From Flammeovirga kamogawensis (GTDB taxonomy: Bacteria > Bacteroidota > Bacteroidia > Cytophagales > Flammeovirgaceae): a DNA stretch of 64,000 nt. Below are positions 8,407-17,638 of the stretch, one piece after another; within the stretch, counting starts at the first letter, position 1; every line of letters begins with the position of its first letter. The DNA lies in contig NZ_CP076128.1 in the NCBI RefSeq assembly GCF_018736065.1, positions 3,845,001 to 3,909,000 on the forward strand. The letters run 5' to 3'. A program made the translations under genes and the position numbers. The notes beneath the pieces were generated by a model. The model did no database searches. It worked only from the letters and a program-made list of their open reading frames with translations, and had not been told where the DNA came from.

Positions 8407-9207
8407 ATGCAACTTCTAGAAAATAAAGTAGCTCTTGTAACTGGAGCAACAAAAACAAAAGGTTTAGGTAGAGCAATTGCTGAGAAATTAGCAGAGCTTG
8501 GAGCTAAAGTGGTTTTAACAGGCCGTAATAGCTCTAAAGAAGGGATGGAAGCAAATGTTGCTGATATTAAAGCCAAAGGTGGTGAAGCAATGGGTGTATT
8601 AGTTGATGTTTCTGATGCAGCACAAGTTGATTCAGCAATCCAACAAGTACTTGATGCTTACGGTTCTTTAGATATCGTAGTAAACAATGCAGGTGTAGGT
8701 TTTGGATCTGCTTTATTAGATGAAAATACAGATAAAGATTGGGATGCAAACTATGCTGTAAATGTAAAAGGTGCATTAGCAGTTTGTAAAGGTGCTATTC
8801 CTGCTATGGAAAAATCTGGTGGAGGAGCGATCGTAAATGTTGCTTCAACTGCTGGTATAGCTGCAGGTATGGGCATGCCTTATCCTTACGTTGCTACTAA
8901 ACATGCATTAGTAGGTGCTACTAAGGTATTGGCAATCGAGCAAGCGCCAAAAGGTATTCGTGCAAATGTTGTAGCTCCTGGTGCTATCAATACTGATATG
9001 TTACAAGAAGCATACAAAGCAATTGCAGAAGCAGAAGGTTGTTCTGTTGAAGAAGCAGCTGCAAAAGAAAATGCAGGTATTCCTTTGGGTCGCCCAGCAG
9101 AGCCAAGTGAAATTGCAGAAGCAATTGTTTACTTAGCTTCTCCAGCCGCAAGTTATATCACAGGTATTGTATTGCCGGTTCACGGTGGTATGGCACCAGG
9201 TTTATAG
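8407..9207 (+). CDS. SDR-family NAD(P)-dependent oxidoreductase
   Basis: A 266-residue classical SDR starting at ATG 8407, where the family's N-terminus (MQLLENKVALVTGA) begins. An in-frame GTG 11 codons upstream falls right after hairpin 2 and is less likely. Motifs: TGATKTKGLG cofactor loop, NNAG, and YVATK with Y161 and K165; the end GIVLPVHGG is typical. It resembles 3-oxoacyl-ACP/2-deoxygluconate dehydrogenase-type SDRs. It is the second of three SDR genes in this cluster. Confidence 0.9.
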   Translation: MQLLENKVALVTGATKTKGLGRAIAEKLAELGAKVVLTGRNSSKEGMEANVADIKAKGGEAMGVLVDVSDAAQVDSAIQQVLDAYGSLDIVVNNAGVGFGSALLDENTDKDWDANYAVNVKGALAVCKGAIPAMEKSGGGAIVNVASTAGIAAGMGMPYPYVATKHALVGATKVLAIEQAPKGIRANVVAPGAINTDMLQEAYKAIAEAEGCSVEEAAAKENAGIPLGRPAEPSEIAEAIVYLASPAASYITGIVLPVHGGMAPGL

Positions 9208-9215
9208 AAAATTAC

Positions 9216-9243
9216 ATCAGTCCATATTTCGGTATGGGCTGAT
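9216..9243. repeat. intra-operon hairpin 3
   Basis: ATCAGTCCATA (9216-9226) pairs with TATGGGCTGAT (9233-9243) around TTTCGG, with one G-U pair. It lies between the second and third SDR genes without a T-run, and the AGTCCATA...TATGGGCT core resembles hairpins 2 and 6. Confidence 0.65.
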
Positions 9244-9273
9244 AAATTATCCTTCTTTATCATTCAATAGAAA

Positions 9274-10016
9274 ATGAAAAAAGTAGCATTAATTACAGGT
9301 GCTGCACAAGGGATTGGTTTCGAAACAACAAGATTACTAGAGAACAAAAATATACAGTCATTTTAGCTGATGTTCAAAGTAATGTTGTAGAGAAAGCAGA
9401 AGAACTTCAAAAGCAAGACATTGATGCATACCCTTTTCAATTTGATTTAGCAGATACTTCTACTTTTCAACCTTTAGTTGAATTTATTTCTAAAGAATTC
9501 AGAAAGTTAGATGCTTTGATCAATAATGCTGCAATGCTTGTAGATATGGGGAAACATCCTTCAGATTTATCAGAAGAGCTTTTTAGAAAAGTAATGGAAG
9601 TAAATTATATAGGTCCTTTCCTATTAACACAAAAATTAGTTCCATTGTTAAAGAAAAGTGAAGCGGGACGAATTGTCAATTTATCTAATCAGGTAGCACA
9701 GTTAAAACAACTTTCAGATATGAATTCACCTTTGAGGGAAGATATATGTTCCGCTTATCAAAGTTCAAAAATTGGTGTAAATGCCATGACTGTACTTTAT
9801 GCTAAGGAATTAGAAGAGTTCGGTATCAAAGTAAATAGTTGTTGTCCAGGGTGGGTAGATAGTGCTATGAATACTGAAGAGTTACCTGATTATGGAGAGG
9901 GGGCAAGACCTAAAACATTGTCAGAAGGAGCAGATACTTCTGTTTGGTTAGCAACACTTTCAGAAGATGGACCAACTGCAGGTTTCTATACAGATAGAGA
10001 AAGAATAGATTGGTAA
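9274..10016 (+). pseudogene. SDR oxidoreductase broken by a frameshift in an A5 run
   Basis: The ATG at 9274 opens a normal SDR N-terminus (MKKVALITGAAQGIG) that stops at TAG after 30 codons. The next frame continues without a stop from the A5 run at 9346-9350 through K-Y-T-V-I-L-A-D-V, INNAA and SAYQSSK (the YxxxK site) to 10016. Adding one A at 9346-9350 restores a single SDR of about 248 residues. The downstream frame shows no decay, so a sequencing error, a recent mutation or a phase-variable tract are all possible. Called pseudogene only because the frame is broken as given. Confidence 0.8.
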
Positions 10017-10034
10017 TTATTAGATCAATAAATT

Positions 10035-10643
10035 ATGTGTAAAACTACAGAAAAGCCAGAATTAAATTTTGATACTCCACTCTTTAATTATGATGAGTTG
10101 GAGCAGCAGTTAAATGATTATGAGGCAAACCCTGAAGGTTATAAACATGATGGTCCTTCTATTATTTCTGTTCGACAAGGAATTAGAGCAGGAAGAGCAG
10201 GAAGCGTTGCAGTAGGTGGTTGCCTTTTACATCATGATCAAGTGATTTCTGAAAATATGTCTAAGGCAAATGCTCCTTATCACCGTTTAGATCTTCATGC
10301 AGAAATGGTTCTTTTGAATGAGTTGGAGGATAGACTTTGTGACAATAAGACTCCAAAGATGAGAGATTATACTCTTTTTACATCTCAAGAGCCTTGCCCA
10401 ATGTGTTTAGCAAGAATCTGTTGTAGTCAGGTTGGTAAAACATATTATGTCTACAGAGATGCAAAAAGTATTGAAGCTGGAGATCAAACAAATTATGAAA
10501 GATTACCCGAAGGTTTTAAATTATTAGGATCTAGGTTAGTTATTGAGGAAGCTGATTGTTCTCCAAAGCTAAAAGAAATTGCTCGTCAGGTATGGTTAAA
10601 TTCTATTGATCACTGTGTTGATGAATGGTTAGAAAGATATTAA
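10035..10643 (+). CDS. cytidine/deoxycytidylate-deaminase-fold deaminase
   Basis: A 202-residue zinc deaminase. The HAE motif (H88, E90) and the PCPMC motif (C121, C124) supply the zinc ligands and proton-shuttling glutamate of the CDA superfamily. Guanine deaminase and TadA are family relatives, but the N-terminal about 55 residues and the C-terminal 60 residues are not typical of either. It follows the broken SDR by 18 bp and precedes the next gene by 1 bp, so it belongs to the cluster. It likely removes an amino group from an amidine- or purine-like intermediate; substrate unknown. Confidence 0.8.
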   Translation: MCKTTEKPELNFDTPLFNYDELEQQLNDYEANPEGYKHDGPSIISVRQGIRAGRAGSVAVGGCLLHHDQVISENMSKANAPYHRLDLHAEMVLLNELEDRLCDNKTPKMRDYTLFTSQEPCPMCLARICCSQVGKTYYVYRDAKSIEAGDQTNYERLPEGFKLLGSRLVIEEADCSPKLKEIARQVWLNSIDHCVDEWLERY

Positions 10644-10644
10644 T

Positions 10645-11289
10645 ATGACACCATCAGAAAATATAACACCAAGGGATCATACCTACTTTCTTGAATATGT
10701 AAGACAGTTAGGAATGCTTCTCTTTGCAATTAGCATGACAACACCTGTATTAGGATTGGTAATTTTTGATGTAGAAACCGAAATTGTTGATGGAGATAAA
10801 GTAATGGATACTCAAATGATTTGGGATAAACCTTTTTTACCTTACGTAGCAGGTTTTCTAATTTTAGTAATCCACTGGTTTAAATTTGTTGAAGTACATC
10901 ATTCAATGAAAACAACAAATCTAAATCAAATACTTATCACTTTTGGATACTTCTTTCTACTGTGTTTGTATCCTTATTTTGAGATGAATATTGAGTTTAC
11001 TTCAGATCAACCTCATTCAAGAGCAATTTTTAGTGGAGTTTGGGGGTTACTTGGTATTTTTTCTTATTTGAAATTACATCATGCTAAGAAAAACGGAATG
11101 CTAAAAGATGAATTAACGGAAGGACGAATTAAAGTCTTATCGAATGAAATTTTAGCAGATCCAGTAGTCGCTATTGCTTGTGTAGGACTTTCGTATGTAA
11201 GCTTTATAGCATGGTTAATAGGTATGGTAGTTTTAGTGCCAATTGCCAATTATGTATTAGCAAGAACCAGTATAAAGGCTGGTTATTAA
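10645..11289 (+). CDS. multi-pass membrane protein, possibly TMEM175-like
   Basis: A 214-residue protein with membrane segments at about residues 20-40, 66-85, 92-110, 130-145 and 170-205. The opening RQLGMLLFAISMTTPVLGLVIF followed by a histidine-rich FKFVEVHHSMK segment is reminiscent of the bacterial TMEM175/DUF1211 potassium-channel family, but the match is weak. It overlaps no gene and is spaced 1 bp from the deaminase, suggesting translational coupling. Function within the cluster is unknown. Confidence 0.6.
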   Translation: MTPSENITPRDHTYFLEYVRQLGMLLFAISMTTPVLGLVIFDVETEIVDGDKVMDTQMIWDKPFLPYVAGFLILVIHWFKFVEVHHSMKTTNLNQILITFGYFFLLCLYPYFEMNIEFTSDQPHSRAIFSGVWGLLGIFSYLKLHHAKKNGMLKDELTEGRIKVLSNEILADPVVAIACVGLSYVSFIAWLIGMVVLVPIANYVLARTSIKAGY

Positions 11290-11298
11290 TTATTTATT

Positions 11299-12045
11299 AT
11301 GAAACAATCATTCATCTGTTTAGTATTTCTACTTCTTTCAAATATTCTTTTCGCGCAAGACGAAGAAATTGATGCTTCAAAACCAACTAATTTTTATACG
11401 CAATTGTATAACCACTTAGAGTACAATTACTCTAAAGATGGACCTGATACTTTTGGGTATAGAGCTGAGTTTATGTTTGCACCGAGTGAGGCTCACTTAC
11501 TTTTAGCAGAGCTACCATTATTACATAATACAGGAACAAACAAAACAGGTATTGGAGATTTTAGAGCAAGATATTTTTATCTGCCTTATAAAAATTATGA
11601 TAAACTGTTAGGAGCATTTGGTCCATCAGTGGATGTTTTTGCTCCAACAGGTGATTACGATAAAGGATTAGGAACAGGAACTTGGTTAGTTCAACCAGGG
11701 GTAACGGTAGGTTTAATGTTCGCAGATTGGATTCAAGCCTTTCCAATTTTGTCTTACCAATATACTTCTTCTCCTGTGATTGACCGTCCAGAACTTCTAG
11801 ATGAAGCACAGCACGGGATCTCATTCCAGATTATCACACCGATCATCTTTAGTGAGAAATTCTTTATGCAAGTCACACCTATATATACTGCAAGTAATCT
11901 ATCTAAGGATAGAAATGATAGATACATACAAGAAGTGGTAGCTCAATATGCCTTAAGTGATAAATTACAGATTAGTTCTTTTTACAGAGGTATTTTTAAA
12001 GACAATAACCACACAGCAAGATTAGCCCTTCTAGTATTTCTTTAA
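11299..12045 (+). CDS. outer-membrane beta-barrel protein (SphA/MetA-pathway porin-like)
   Basis: A 248-residue protein with a signal peptide ending FAQ (residues 1-20) followed by alternating aromatic/polar beta strands and a C-terminal hydrophobic strand ending in FL. The pattern (AEFMFAPSEAHLLLAELPL, GIGDFRARYFYLP, VDVFAPTGDYDKGLGTGTW) resembles the phenol-degradation MetA-type outer-membrane channel family. It probably lets the cluster's substrate or product cross the outer membrane. Gap to the previous gene is 9 bp. Confidence 0.65.
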   Translation: MKQSFICLVFLLLSNILFAQDEEIDASKPTNFYTQLYNHLEYNYSKDGPDTFGYRAEFMFAPSEAHLLLAELPLLHNTGTNKTGIGDFRARYFYLPYKNYDKLLGAFGPSVDVFAPTGDYDKGLGTGTWLVQPGVTVGLMFADWIQAFPILSYQYTSSPVIDRPELLDEAQHGISFQIITPIIFSEKFFMQVTPIYTASNLSKDRNDRYIQEVVAQYALSDKLQISSFYRGIFKDNNHTARLALLVFL

Positions 12046-12081
12046 TAAGTCATTAAAAACACTATAAATAAAAATAAGATC

Positions 12082-13467
12082 ATGAGCGATATCAAAATGA
12101 ACCCGTTGTTAAACGTTAAAGATGGTGATTTATACATCGAAGATGTAAACACTGTGGAGATTGCAGAAAAATTTGGTACTCCATTATTCGTAGTATCTGA
12201 GAATATCTTAGTAAAAAACTACTTAGCGTTTCAAAACACATTTCAGAAATTCTATCCTGAAGGACGTATTCGTGTAATGGCTGCCGTAAAAGCAAACCCA
12301 ACAGTTGCAGTAAGAAGAGTATTAACACAAGCAGGTTGTGGATGTGATACTTTTGGTGCAGGTGAATTAGAAACAGCAATTAGAGGTGGTGTTCCTTATG
12401 AAGATATCGCTGTAAATGGTTCTATTAAGTCTGATGATATTATCCGTAAAGCAATTGATTTAGGTATCCATATTGTTTTGGATAATAAAGATGAGCTGGG
12501 TGTTTGTCAAAGAATTGCAAAAGAGTTAGGAAAAGAAGCACACGTTATGCTACGTATCAAGCCTTATATGAAAGACTTGGATGAGCCTTCTGATTTCTTC
12601 CCTGCTCGTTTAATTCGTGAGATGACACAAACTGTAAAATACGGTATTCCTACTTCTGAAGTAAGGGAAATGCTACCTCAGTTTGCAGATTGTTCTAACG
12701 TGAAATTAGTAGGTGTACATACGCATGCTGGCCGTCATTCTAAAAAGCCTATTTTCTGGCAATCATTAGTGCAGTCAATTGTAGACATGATCAAAGAAAT
12801 TCATGATGGAGTAGGTAATAACTGGTCGCCAGCAATTGTTTCTGTTGGTGGTGGTTTCCCTTCTGATATGGATAAAGAATCTCGTGTTGCTGTGACTGAT
12901 TATGAAACGCCCCATATGGAAGATTTTGCAAAAGTTATCACAGAAACTTTTAGAAACGGAATGAAAGCAATTGGTCTTTCTTCTGATGGAATAATCTTAG
13001 AAATTGAACCAGGTCGTGCAATGTACAATGAGAGTGGTATCCACTTATTTAAAGTACATAACATGAAACACGAGACAGCAAATGGTATGGATTACCAATG
13101 GGCTGAAACAGATACTTCGGAGACTTTCTTGAGTGTTGGTGGTTTAAATGTAGTGCCTCCATTTGATTTAGTGGCTTGTAATAAAGCTGAAAAAGAATAC
13201 GATACTCCAGTGGATGTTGTGGGTATTACTTGTAACTATGATTGTTTAGCAGAGCAATATAAAATGCCTCAATTGGAGAAAGGAGATACACTTGCATTTC
13301 TAAATACAGGATCGTATATCGAACCTTATACTTGTAACTTCAATGCTTTGCCACGTCCAGGTATGGTGATGGTAAAAGGAGATACAGTGGAATGGGTGAA
13401 AACACCTGAAACTCAAGATGAGGTATTCTCAAGACACGTTGTTCCAGAAAGATTGAAAGATATCTAA
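12082..13467 (+). CDS. fold-III PLP-dependent decarboxylase (LysA-like)
   Basis: A 461-residue alanine-racemase-fold decarboxylase. PLP-binding Lys is K70 in AAVKANP; HTHAGRH, GGGFPSD and EIEPGRAM are the family's phosphate and substrate motifs. The canonical CESGD segment near the C-terminus is replaced by CNYDCLAE, and the final active-site region reads GSYIEPYTCNFN. These changes suggest a substrate other than meso-diaminopimelate, perhaps another basic or modified amino acid. It is therefore unlikely to be the housekeeping lysA, though this cannot be excluded. Confidence 0.8.
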   Translation: MSDIKMNPLLNVKDGDLYIEDVNTVEIAEKFGTPLFVVSENILVKNYLAFQNTFQKFYPEGRIRVMAAVKANPTVAVRRVLTQAGCGCDTFGAGELETAIRGGVPYEDIAVNGSIKSDDIIRKAIDLGIHIVLDNKDELGVCQRIAKELGKEAHVMLRIKPYMKDLDEPSDFFPARLIREMTQTVKYGIPTSEVREMLPQFADCSNVKLVGVHTHAGRHSKKPIFWQSLVQSIVDMIKEIHDGVGNNWSPAIVSVGGGFPSDMDKESRVAVTDYETPHMEDFAKVITETFRNGMKAIGLSSDGIILEIEPGRAMYNESGIHLFKVHNMKHETANGMDYQWAETDTSETFLSVGGLNVVPPFDLVACNKAEKEYDTPVDVVGITCNYDCLAEQYKMPQLEKGDTLAFLNTGSYIEPYTCNFNALPRPGMVMVKGDTVEWVKTPETQDEVFSRHVVPERLKDI

Positions 13468-13490
13468 GCAAAGAATATTTAGATGAAATT

Positions 13491-13526
13491 ATCAATTACT
13501 CAGGGCTTCGGTTCTGAGTGGTTGAT
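13491..13526. repeat. intra-operon hairpin 4 with UUCG tetraloop
   Basis: ATCAATTACTCAGGGC (13491-13506) pairs fully with GTTCTGAGTGGTTGAT (13511-13526), counting four G-U pairs, and closes on the very stable C(UUCG)G tetraloop. It lies between the decarboxylase and PHP-protein genes with no T-run. It may protect or punctuate the mRNA. Confidence 0.75.
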
Positions 13527-13564
13527 ATCTATAATAACCTCTCTATTTGATTACTACTAAGAGA

Positions 13565-15682
13565 ATGAAAAGAATACTACTAAGTTTATGTTGGCTTCTA
13601 GCTTTGCCTGTTTTAGCTCATCAACCTGATAATGCATCTGGTACTTTTGAGTTAGATTGGCATACTAGTCAGATTGATAAAACCATTGCTACAGGCGTTT
13701 TTCAGACGATGGGATTACGTGTGGATAATGATCCATCTAGAGCAGGGGTGAAAGAAGAAGGAGGAAAAAAGATACTTTTTGGGATCGCCTTAGGGTTTAG
13801 TATTGACGATCAGTTTGCTTTTGATATTGATCAGAAAATAAAAGTGACCGTAGAATTAGATGCGAGTAACTTGACAGAGTTTTTCTACGCTTACGATAGA
13901 AATGGAGTAGTAGAATCTGTGCATAGAATAGAAATAGCGCAAGGAACAAAAGGGTTTCAAACCTATGAATTTGTTTTAGATAGAGCTCGATTTGCAAATA
14001 GAGGCTACAGTCAAACGGACTTTGCAATTTCTAGTGGTTTAGATATGTCGAGTAAGCTACTTTTTATTAGAGACATTAAATTTGAATTAGTAGGTGAAAC
14101 TGCGAAAAGAAATGCTTCAGGAAAATTACAATTAAACCTAATTGAAAAGAAATCGAAAGAGCGTGTAGCAGCACAAATTGGATTGTATGATGCTTCGGGT
14201 AGAATGCCTCTTCCAACAGAAAGTGCTATTGAGTTACAGTTCTTTGAAACTATGGTTCGTTCGGTAGAAATACGAGAGGAGTTAGATCAAATTAATTGGC
14301 CTAATGATAACCATTACTCTATGTATGTAGATGGTTTATACCAAGCCAATATACCTGCAGGGAAATATACATTAGTAGTAATGAAAGGCCCTGAATACCC
14401 AATTCTCACAAAAGAAATTGAGATCGAAGCAGACCAAGATAACAATATCAATATCACTTTGGATCATGTTATTGATATGCCTTCTAAAGGTTGGTATTCT
14501 GGAGATGTTCATAATCACTTTTCTCGTAGAAACTCATCTGTAAATACTAATCAAATGGCCCATGCGAGAGCAACAGATTTACACATGCATTGGTTGTATG
14601 CTTTAGGTAATTCAGTAACGACACACTTCGATCAATATGCTTGGGGTAAAGATGGTCAGTATAAAGAAAAAGATTATTACATCGCATCAGGTCAAGAAGA
14701 TCCAAGAACGGACTTTTTGGGGCATGTTTTAGCAATGGGACAGAATGAGTTTGTACGTTACCCTAATGATTATTTTCATTATGATAAAGTATCAAAAGAG
14801 GTACATAAACAAGGTGGAGTTTTTGGCGTAGCACATATGGATTTTGCTCAATTTCAACAAAATATTGCATTGGCAATGTTGGCTCCAGAAGATGAAGTGG
14901 ACTTTGTCGAAATTTTCCAATATCATTCTTTAAACCTAAACGATTGGTATGCATTTTTAAACTTAGGTTTCAAATTAGCTGCAGCAGCAGGATCAGATTG
15001 GCCTTATATGTCTTTACCAGGATCGGTGAGAACGTATGTAAAAGTGGATGGAGAATTTACACCTGATGCTTGGAATAAAGGTTTGGCAGAAGGGAAATCA
15101 TTTGCATCAAACGGTCCAATGGTTGATTTTAACATTAATGGAAATGATATAGGGTCAACTGTACAAGTGAAAAAAGGAGAAACGATTCAGATTAAAGCAA
15201 AAGGGTATATAGTTCCTAGCTGGGATCTTTTAAAATACGCTAGCATTATTGTAAATGGTGATGTAGTGAAAGAAGTCAAACTAGAAAAAGGACAAAAAGA
15301 AATTGAAATTGATTTGGAATTACCAATGAATGAAAGTGCTTGGATAGCAGTAAAAGTTCATGGTGAAAAAGCACATGATATTGTGTTCCAAAGTGATTTT
15401 ACAAAAAGAATACAAGCACATACTTCACCGATTTATATAGAGGTAGATGGTCAGCCAACTTGGTCAAAAGAGAAAGCTCCAGAAATTATAGATCGATTAA
15501 TAGAAAGAATGGAAGTGGTAAAAGAAATGAAATATCAACGCAACGATAATGAGGCTTGGGAAAGTCCAGATCGTACAGCAGAGATGTTAGAAGCTTTTCG
15601 TCCCTACTTAAGAACTTGGATAGATCAAACTTCTGAGTTTTACGAAAAAAGAAAAAAAGAAATTGTGACACCATCAAAATAA
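13565..15682 (+). CDS. secreted CehA/McbA-family PHP-type metallohydrolase
   Basis: A 705-residue protein from ATG 13565, where a clean signal peptide begins (MKRILLSLCWLLALPVLAHQ); an upstream in-frame TTG at 13547 is rejected. Residues about 25-190 form a beta-rich N-terminal domain and about 190-300 a carboxypeptidase-regulatory-like segment. A PHP-type metal site follows: HNH at 316-318, then GGVFGVAHMD and AAAAGSDWP. The last 150 residues are again beta-rich. It probably hydrolyses an ester, carbamate or phosphate bond in the periplasm, upstream of import. Substrate unknown. Confidence 0.8.
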   Translation: MKRILLSLCWLLALPVLAHQPDNASGTFELDWHTSQIDKTIATGVFQTMGLRVDNDPSRAGVKEEGGKKILFGIALGFSIDDQFAFDIDQKIKVTVELDASNLTEFFYAYDRNGVVESVHRIEIAQGTKGFQTYEFVLDRARFANRGYSQTDFAISSGLDMSSKLLFIRDIKFELVGETAKRNASGKLQLNLIEKKSKERVAAQIGLYDASGRMPLPTESAIELQFFETMVRSVEIREELDQINWPNDNHYSMYVDGLYQANIPAGKYTLVVMKGPEYPILTKEIEIEADQDNNINITLDHVIDMPSKGWYSGDVHNHFSRRNSSVNTNQMAHARATDLHMHWLYALGNSVTTHFDQYAWGKDGQYKEKDYYIASGQEDPRTDFLGHVLAMGQNEFVRYPNDYFHYDKVSKEVHKQGGVFGVAHMDFAQFQQNIALAMLAPEDEVDFVEIFQYHSLNLNDWYAFLNLGFKLAAAAGSDWPYMSLPGSVRTYVKVDGEFTPDAWNKGLAEGKSFASNGPMVDFNINGNDIGSTVQVKKGETIQIKAKGYIVPSWDLLKYASIIVNGDVVKEVKLEKGQKEIEIDLELPMNESAWIAVKVHGEKAHDIVFQSDFTKRIQAHTSPIYIEVDGQPTWSKEKAPEIIDRLIERMEVVKEMKYQRNDNEAWESPDRTAEMLEAFRPYLRTWIDQTSEFYEKRKKEIVTPSK

Positions 15683-15690
15683 ACTAAACA

Positions 15691-17325
15691 ATGAGTACAC
15701 AAGAAAAAATGAATTGGAAACCATTAATCGTAATCATCTTATCGATGGTGATGATGTACATTACATCATTTAGTATTAATGTATTGATTGGACCGATTGT
15801 ACAAGATTTGAATTGGTCTGTATCAGGTTTACAAATGGTAATTGTTTCTGCCTCATTAATTGCAGGTACATTAATGGTTACTGCTGGCAGATTAGGAGAT
15901 AAAATAGGAAAGAAAAAAGTATTCTTAATAGGATCTATCATATACACTATTGGTTTAACAATAGTAGTTTTAGCACCTAACTCTACAATATTTAGTATTG
16001 CATGGGCTTTAATTTGGCCTTTTGGTATGGTAATGGTCATTCCAACATCAATTGCCTTAATTATGTACTTTTATGAAGGAGGGCAAAGAGCTACAGCTTT
16101 TGCTATTTATGGTGCGGTGTTATCTATTATTTCTGCTATTGCACCGGTAGTGGTTGGTTATTTAGCCTCTGTAGTATCGTGGAGAATAGCATTAGGTTTA
16201 TCACCAGCATTTGGTGTATTGACTATTATTGCTGCTTTTACTTTACCAGAAACAGAAAAAGATTCTTCTATTAAAATAGATATTCTATCAGTATTCTTAT
16301 CAGTTGTAGCTTTTGGTACTTTCTTGATTGCCACAACAATGGCTTCAGAATACGGATGGTTAATGGAAAAGAGACCATTTGAAATCGGTGGAACAGTGAT
16401 TCCTTTAGGAGGATTATCGATTGTACCAATTATGTATGCGATTGCAATTGTATTGTTGATTATTTTCTTCAAGAGAGGAGCAGCGTTAACCGCTAAAGGA
16501 GAAACACCATTATTAAGTGCTTCTATCTTAAAGAACATACCTTTCTCAATTGGTATGACGGTTCAAGCATTATTATACTTTTTAATTGCAGCCGTATTAT
16601 TTACTATTTCAGTATTTGTACAATCAGCAGCAGGATTAGATTCATTTGATACAGCATTAACCACTTTACCAATTTCAATTGGTGTAGCATTCACAGCCTT
16701 TGGAACAGCTAGTTTAGGGGAGAAAATTTCTCCAAAACTAATCGTGATTGTTGGTTTCATTATCATATTAGGAGGTTCATTCTTATTGACGCAACAAGCA
16801 TCAGTAGATATGACTTGGACGTCAACTATTTCTGGGGCATTAGTTTTTGGTATTGGTTGTGGATTAGTGATGGCTCAAATTGCAACGCTGACAATGATAA
16901 AAGTACCTTCTTCACAAGATGGTGAGGCATCAGGTTTATCTGAAACGATGAAAGAAATTGTTGGGCAGGGATTTGCAATTGCTTTTGCAGGATCTATCTT
17001 ATTTGGTTCAGTTTACACAAATATGGTAGACGGTTACGAAGCAACTGAAGAATTGCAATTATCGAAGATAGATAAAGAAGCAATTATCATCGAATTAGAA
17101 GATACATTTATGGAAATTACTCCTGAACAGGAAAAAACTTGGGTACAGGAGCAGTTACCAGAAAAAACAAAAGAGGCTTATCAAGAAATTGTGAATGCAT
17201 CTGCGGAAAAAGCATTCCAAGATACATTTATAATTGTAAGTATCTTTACACTGATCTCTTTAGTGCTAAGTTTCTTACTTCCGGGAATGAAGCTAGGAGC
17301 TTCTGAAGAGAAAACTACAGCTTAA
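15691..17325 (+). CDS. MFS transporter, DHA2 (EmrB/QacA)-like, 14 TM
   Basis: A 544-residue major facilitator with about 14 predicted membrane segments. The MFS loop motif GRLGDKIGKKKV follows TM2, and the motif-C-like GAVLSIISAIAPVVVGYL lies in TM5. A large charged segment at about residues 445-510 sits before the last TM. The family mostly exports drugs or metabolites by proton antiport, so this cluster may export its product or an inhibitory intermediate. It starts 8 bp after the PHP gene. Confidence 0.85.
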   Translation: MSTQEKMNWKPLIVIILSMVMMYITSFSINVLIGPIVQDLNWSVSGLQMVIVSASLIAGTLMVTAGRLGDKIGKKKVFLIGSIIYTIGLTIVVLAPNSTIFSIAWALIWPFGMVMVIPTSIALIMYFYEGGQRATAFAIYGAVLSIISAIAPVVVGYLASVVSWRIALGLSPAFGVLTIIAAFTLPETEKDSSIKIDILSVFLSVVAFGTFLIATTMASEYGWLMEKRPFEIGGTVIPLGGLSIVPIMYAIAIVLLIIFFKRGAALTAKGETPLLSASILKNIPFSIGMTVQALLYFLIAAVLFTISVFVQSAAGLDSFDTALTTLPISIGVAFTAFGTASLGEKISPKLIVIVGFIIILGGSFLLTQQASVDMTWTSTISGALVFGIGCGLVMAQIATLTMIKVPSSQDGEASGLSETMKEIVGQGFAIAFAGSILFGSVYTNMVDGYEATEELQLSKIDKEAIIIELEDTFMEITPEQEKTWVQEQLPEKTKEAYQEIVNASAEKAFQDTFIIVSIFTLISLVLSFLLPGMKLGASEEKTTA

Positions 17326-17330
17326 CCTTT

Positions 17331-17367
17331 TCATCAACCCTCGGTTTCAACAACTGTGGTTTGATGA
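17331..17367. repeat. intra-operon hairpin 5
   Basis: TCATCAA (17331-17337) pairs with TTGATGA (17361-17367); the inner part (CCCTCGG with CTGTGG) pairs less well. No T-run follows. Same position class as hairpins 1-4 and 6, but the weakest of the set. Confidence 0.5.
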
Positions 17368-17416
17368 GAATTACAATATTTCATATTTATCACACTGACT
17401 TAAAAAGACAAACTCA

Positions 17417-17623
17417 ATGAAAACATTTATAGGCGTATCTATTATTGATACAGATGGAAAGAAAAAAGACTTTATCCTTAACACTCCTTTTTTAGGTGAT
17501 GAAAATAGATTGATTGAGGAAGTTTATGTTGAGGATTGGCATCAGTATCCTTTGGTTATTGTAAAGACAAACCATGGAGAACAACACTTTGCTGATGTAA
17601 AGTTTGAAATGCTTTACGAATAA
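17417..17623 (+). CDS. hypothetical 68-residue protein
   Basis: A small acidic protein, not recognised. It has no signal peptide or membrane segment and a predicted mixed beta pattern (KTFIGVSIIDTDG, YPLVIVKTNHGEQHFADVKFEML). It is flanked by hairpins 5 and 6 and shares the direction of the cluster, which supports it being a real gene. Confidence 0.55.
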   Translation: MKTFIGVSIIDTDGKKKDFILNTPFLGDENRLIEEVYVEDWHQYPLVIVKTNHGEQHFADVKFEMLYE

Positions 17624-17638
17624 CATTATAGTATTTTT

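Noticed and set aside
9346-9350. Programmed ribosomal frameshifting at A5 in the third SDR
   Set aside because: The site lacks a canonical slippery heptamer or a visible stimulatory structure right after it, so an indel or read error is more likely. Recorded as a finding to check instead.
11178-11372. Plus-strand ORF overlapping the TMEM175-like and barrel genes
   Set aside because: Out of frame with two well-supported genes and spans their junction; no family resemblance.
15684-16040. Long minus-strand ORF antisense to the MFS gene
   Set aside because: It is a shadow of the hydrophobic MFS frame, with low-complexity I/T/P/N translation and no independent start or context.
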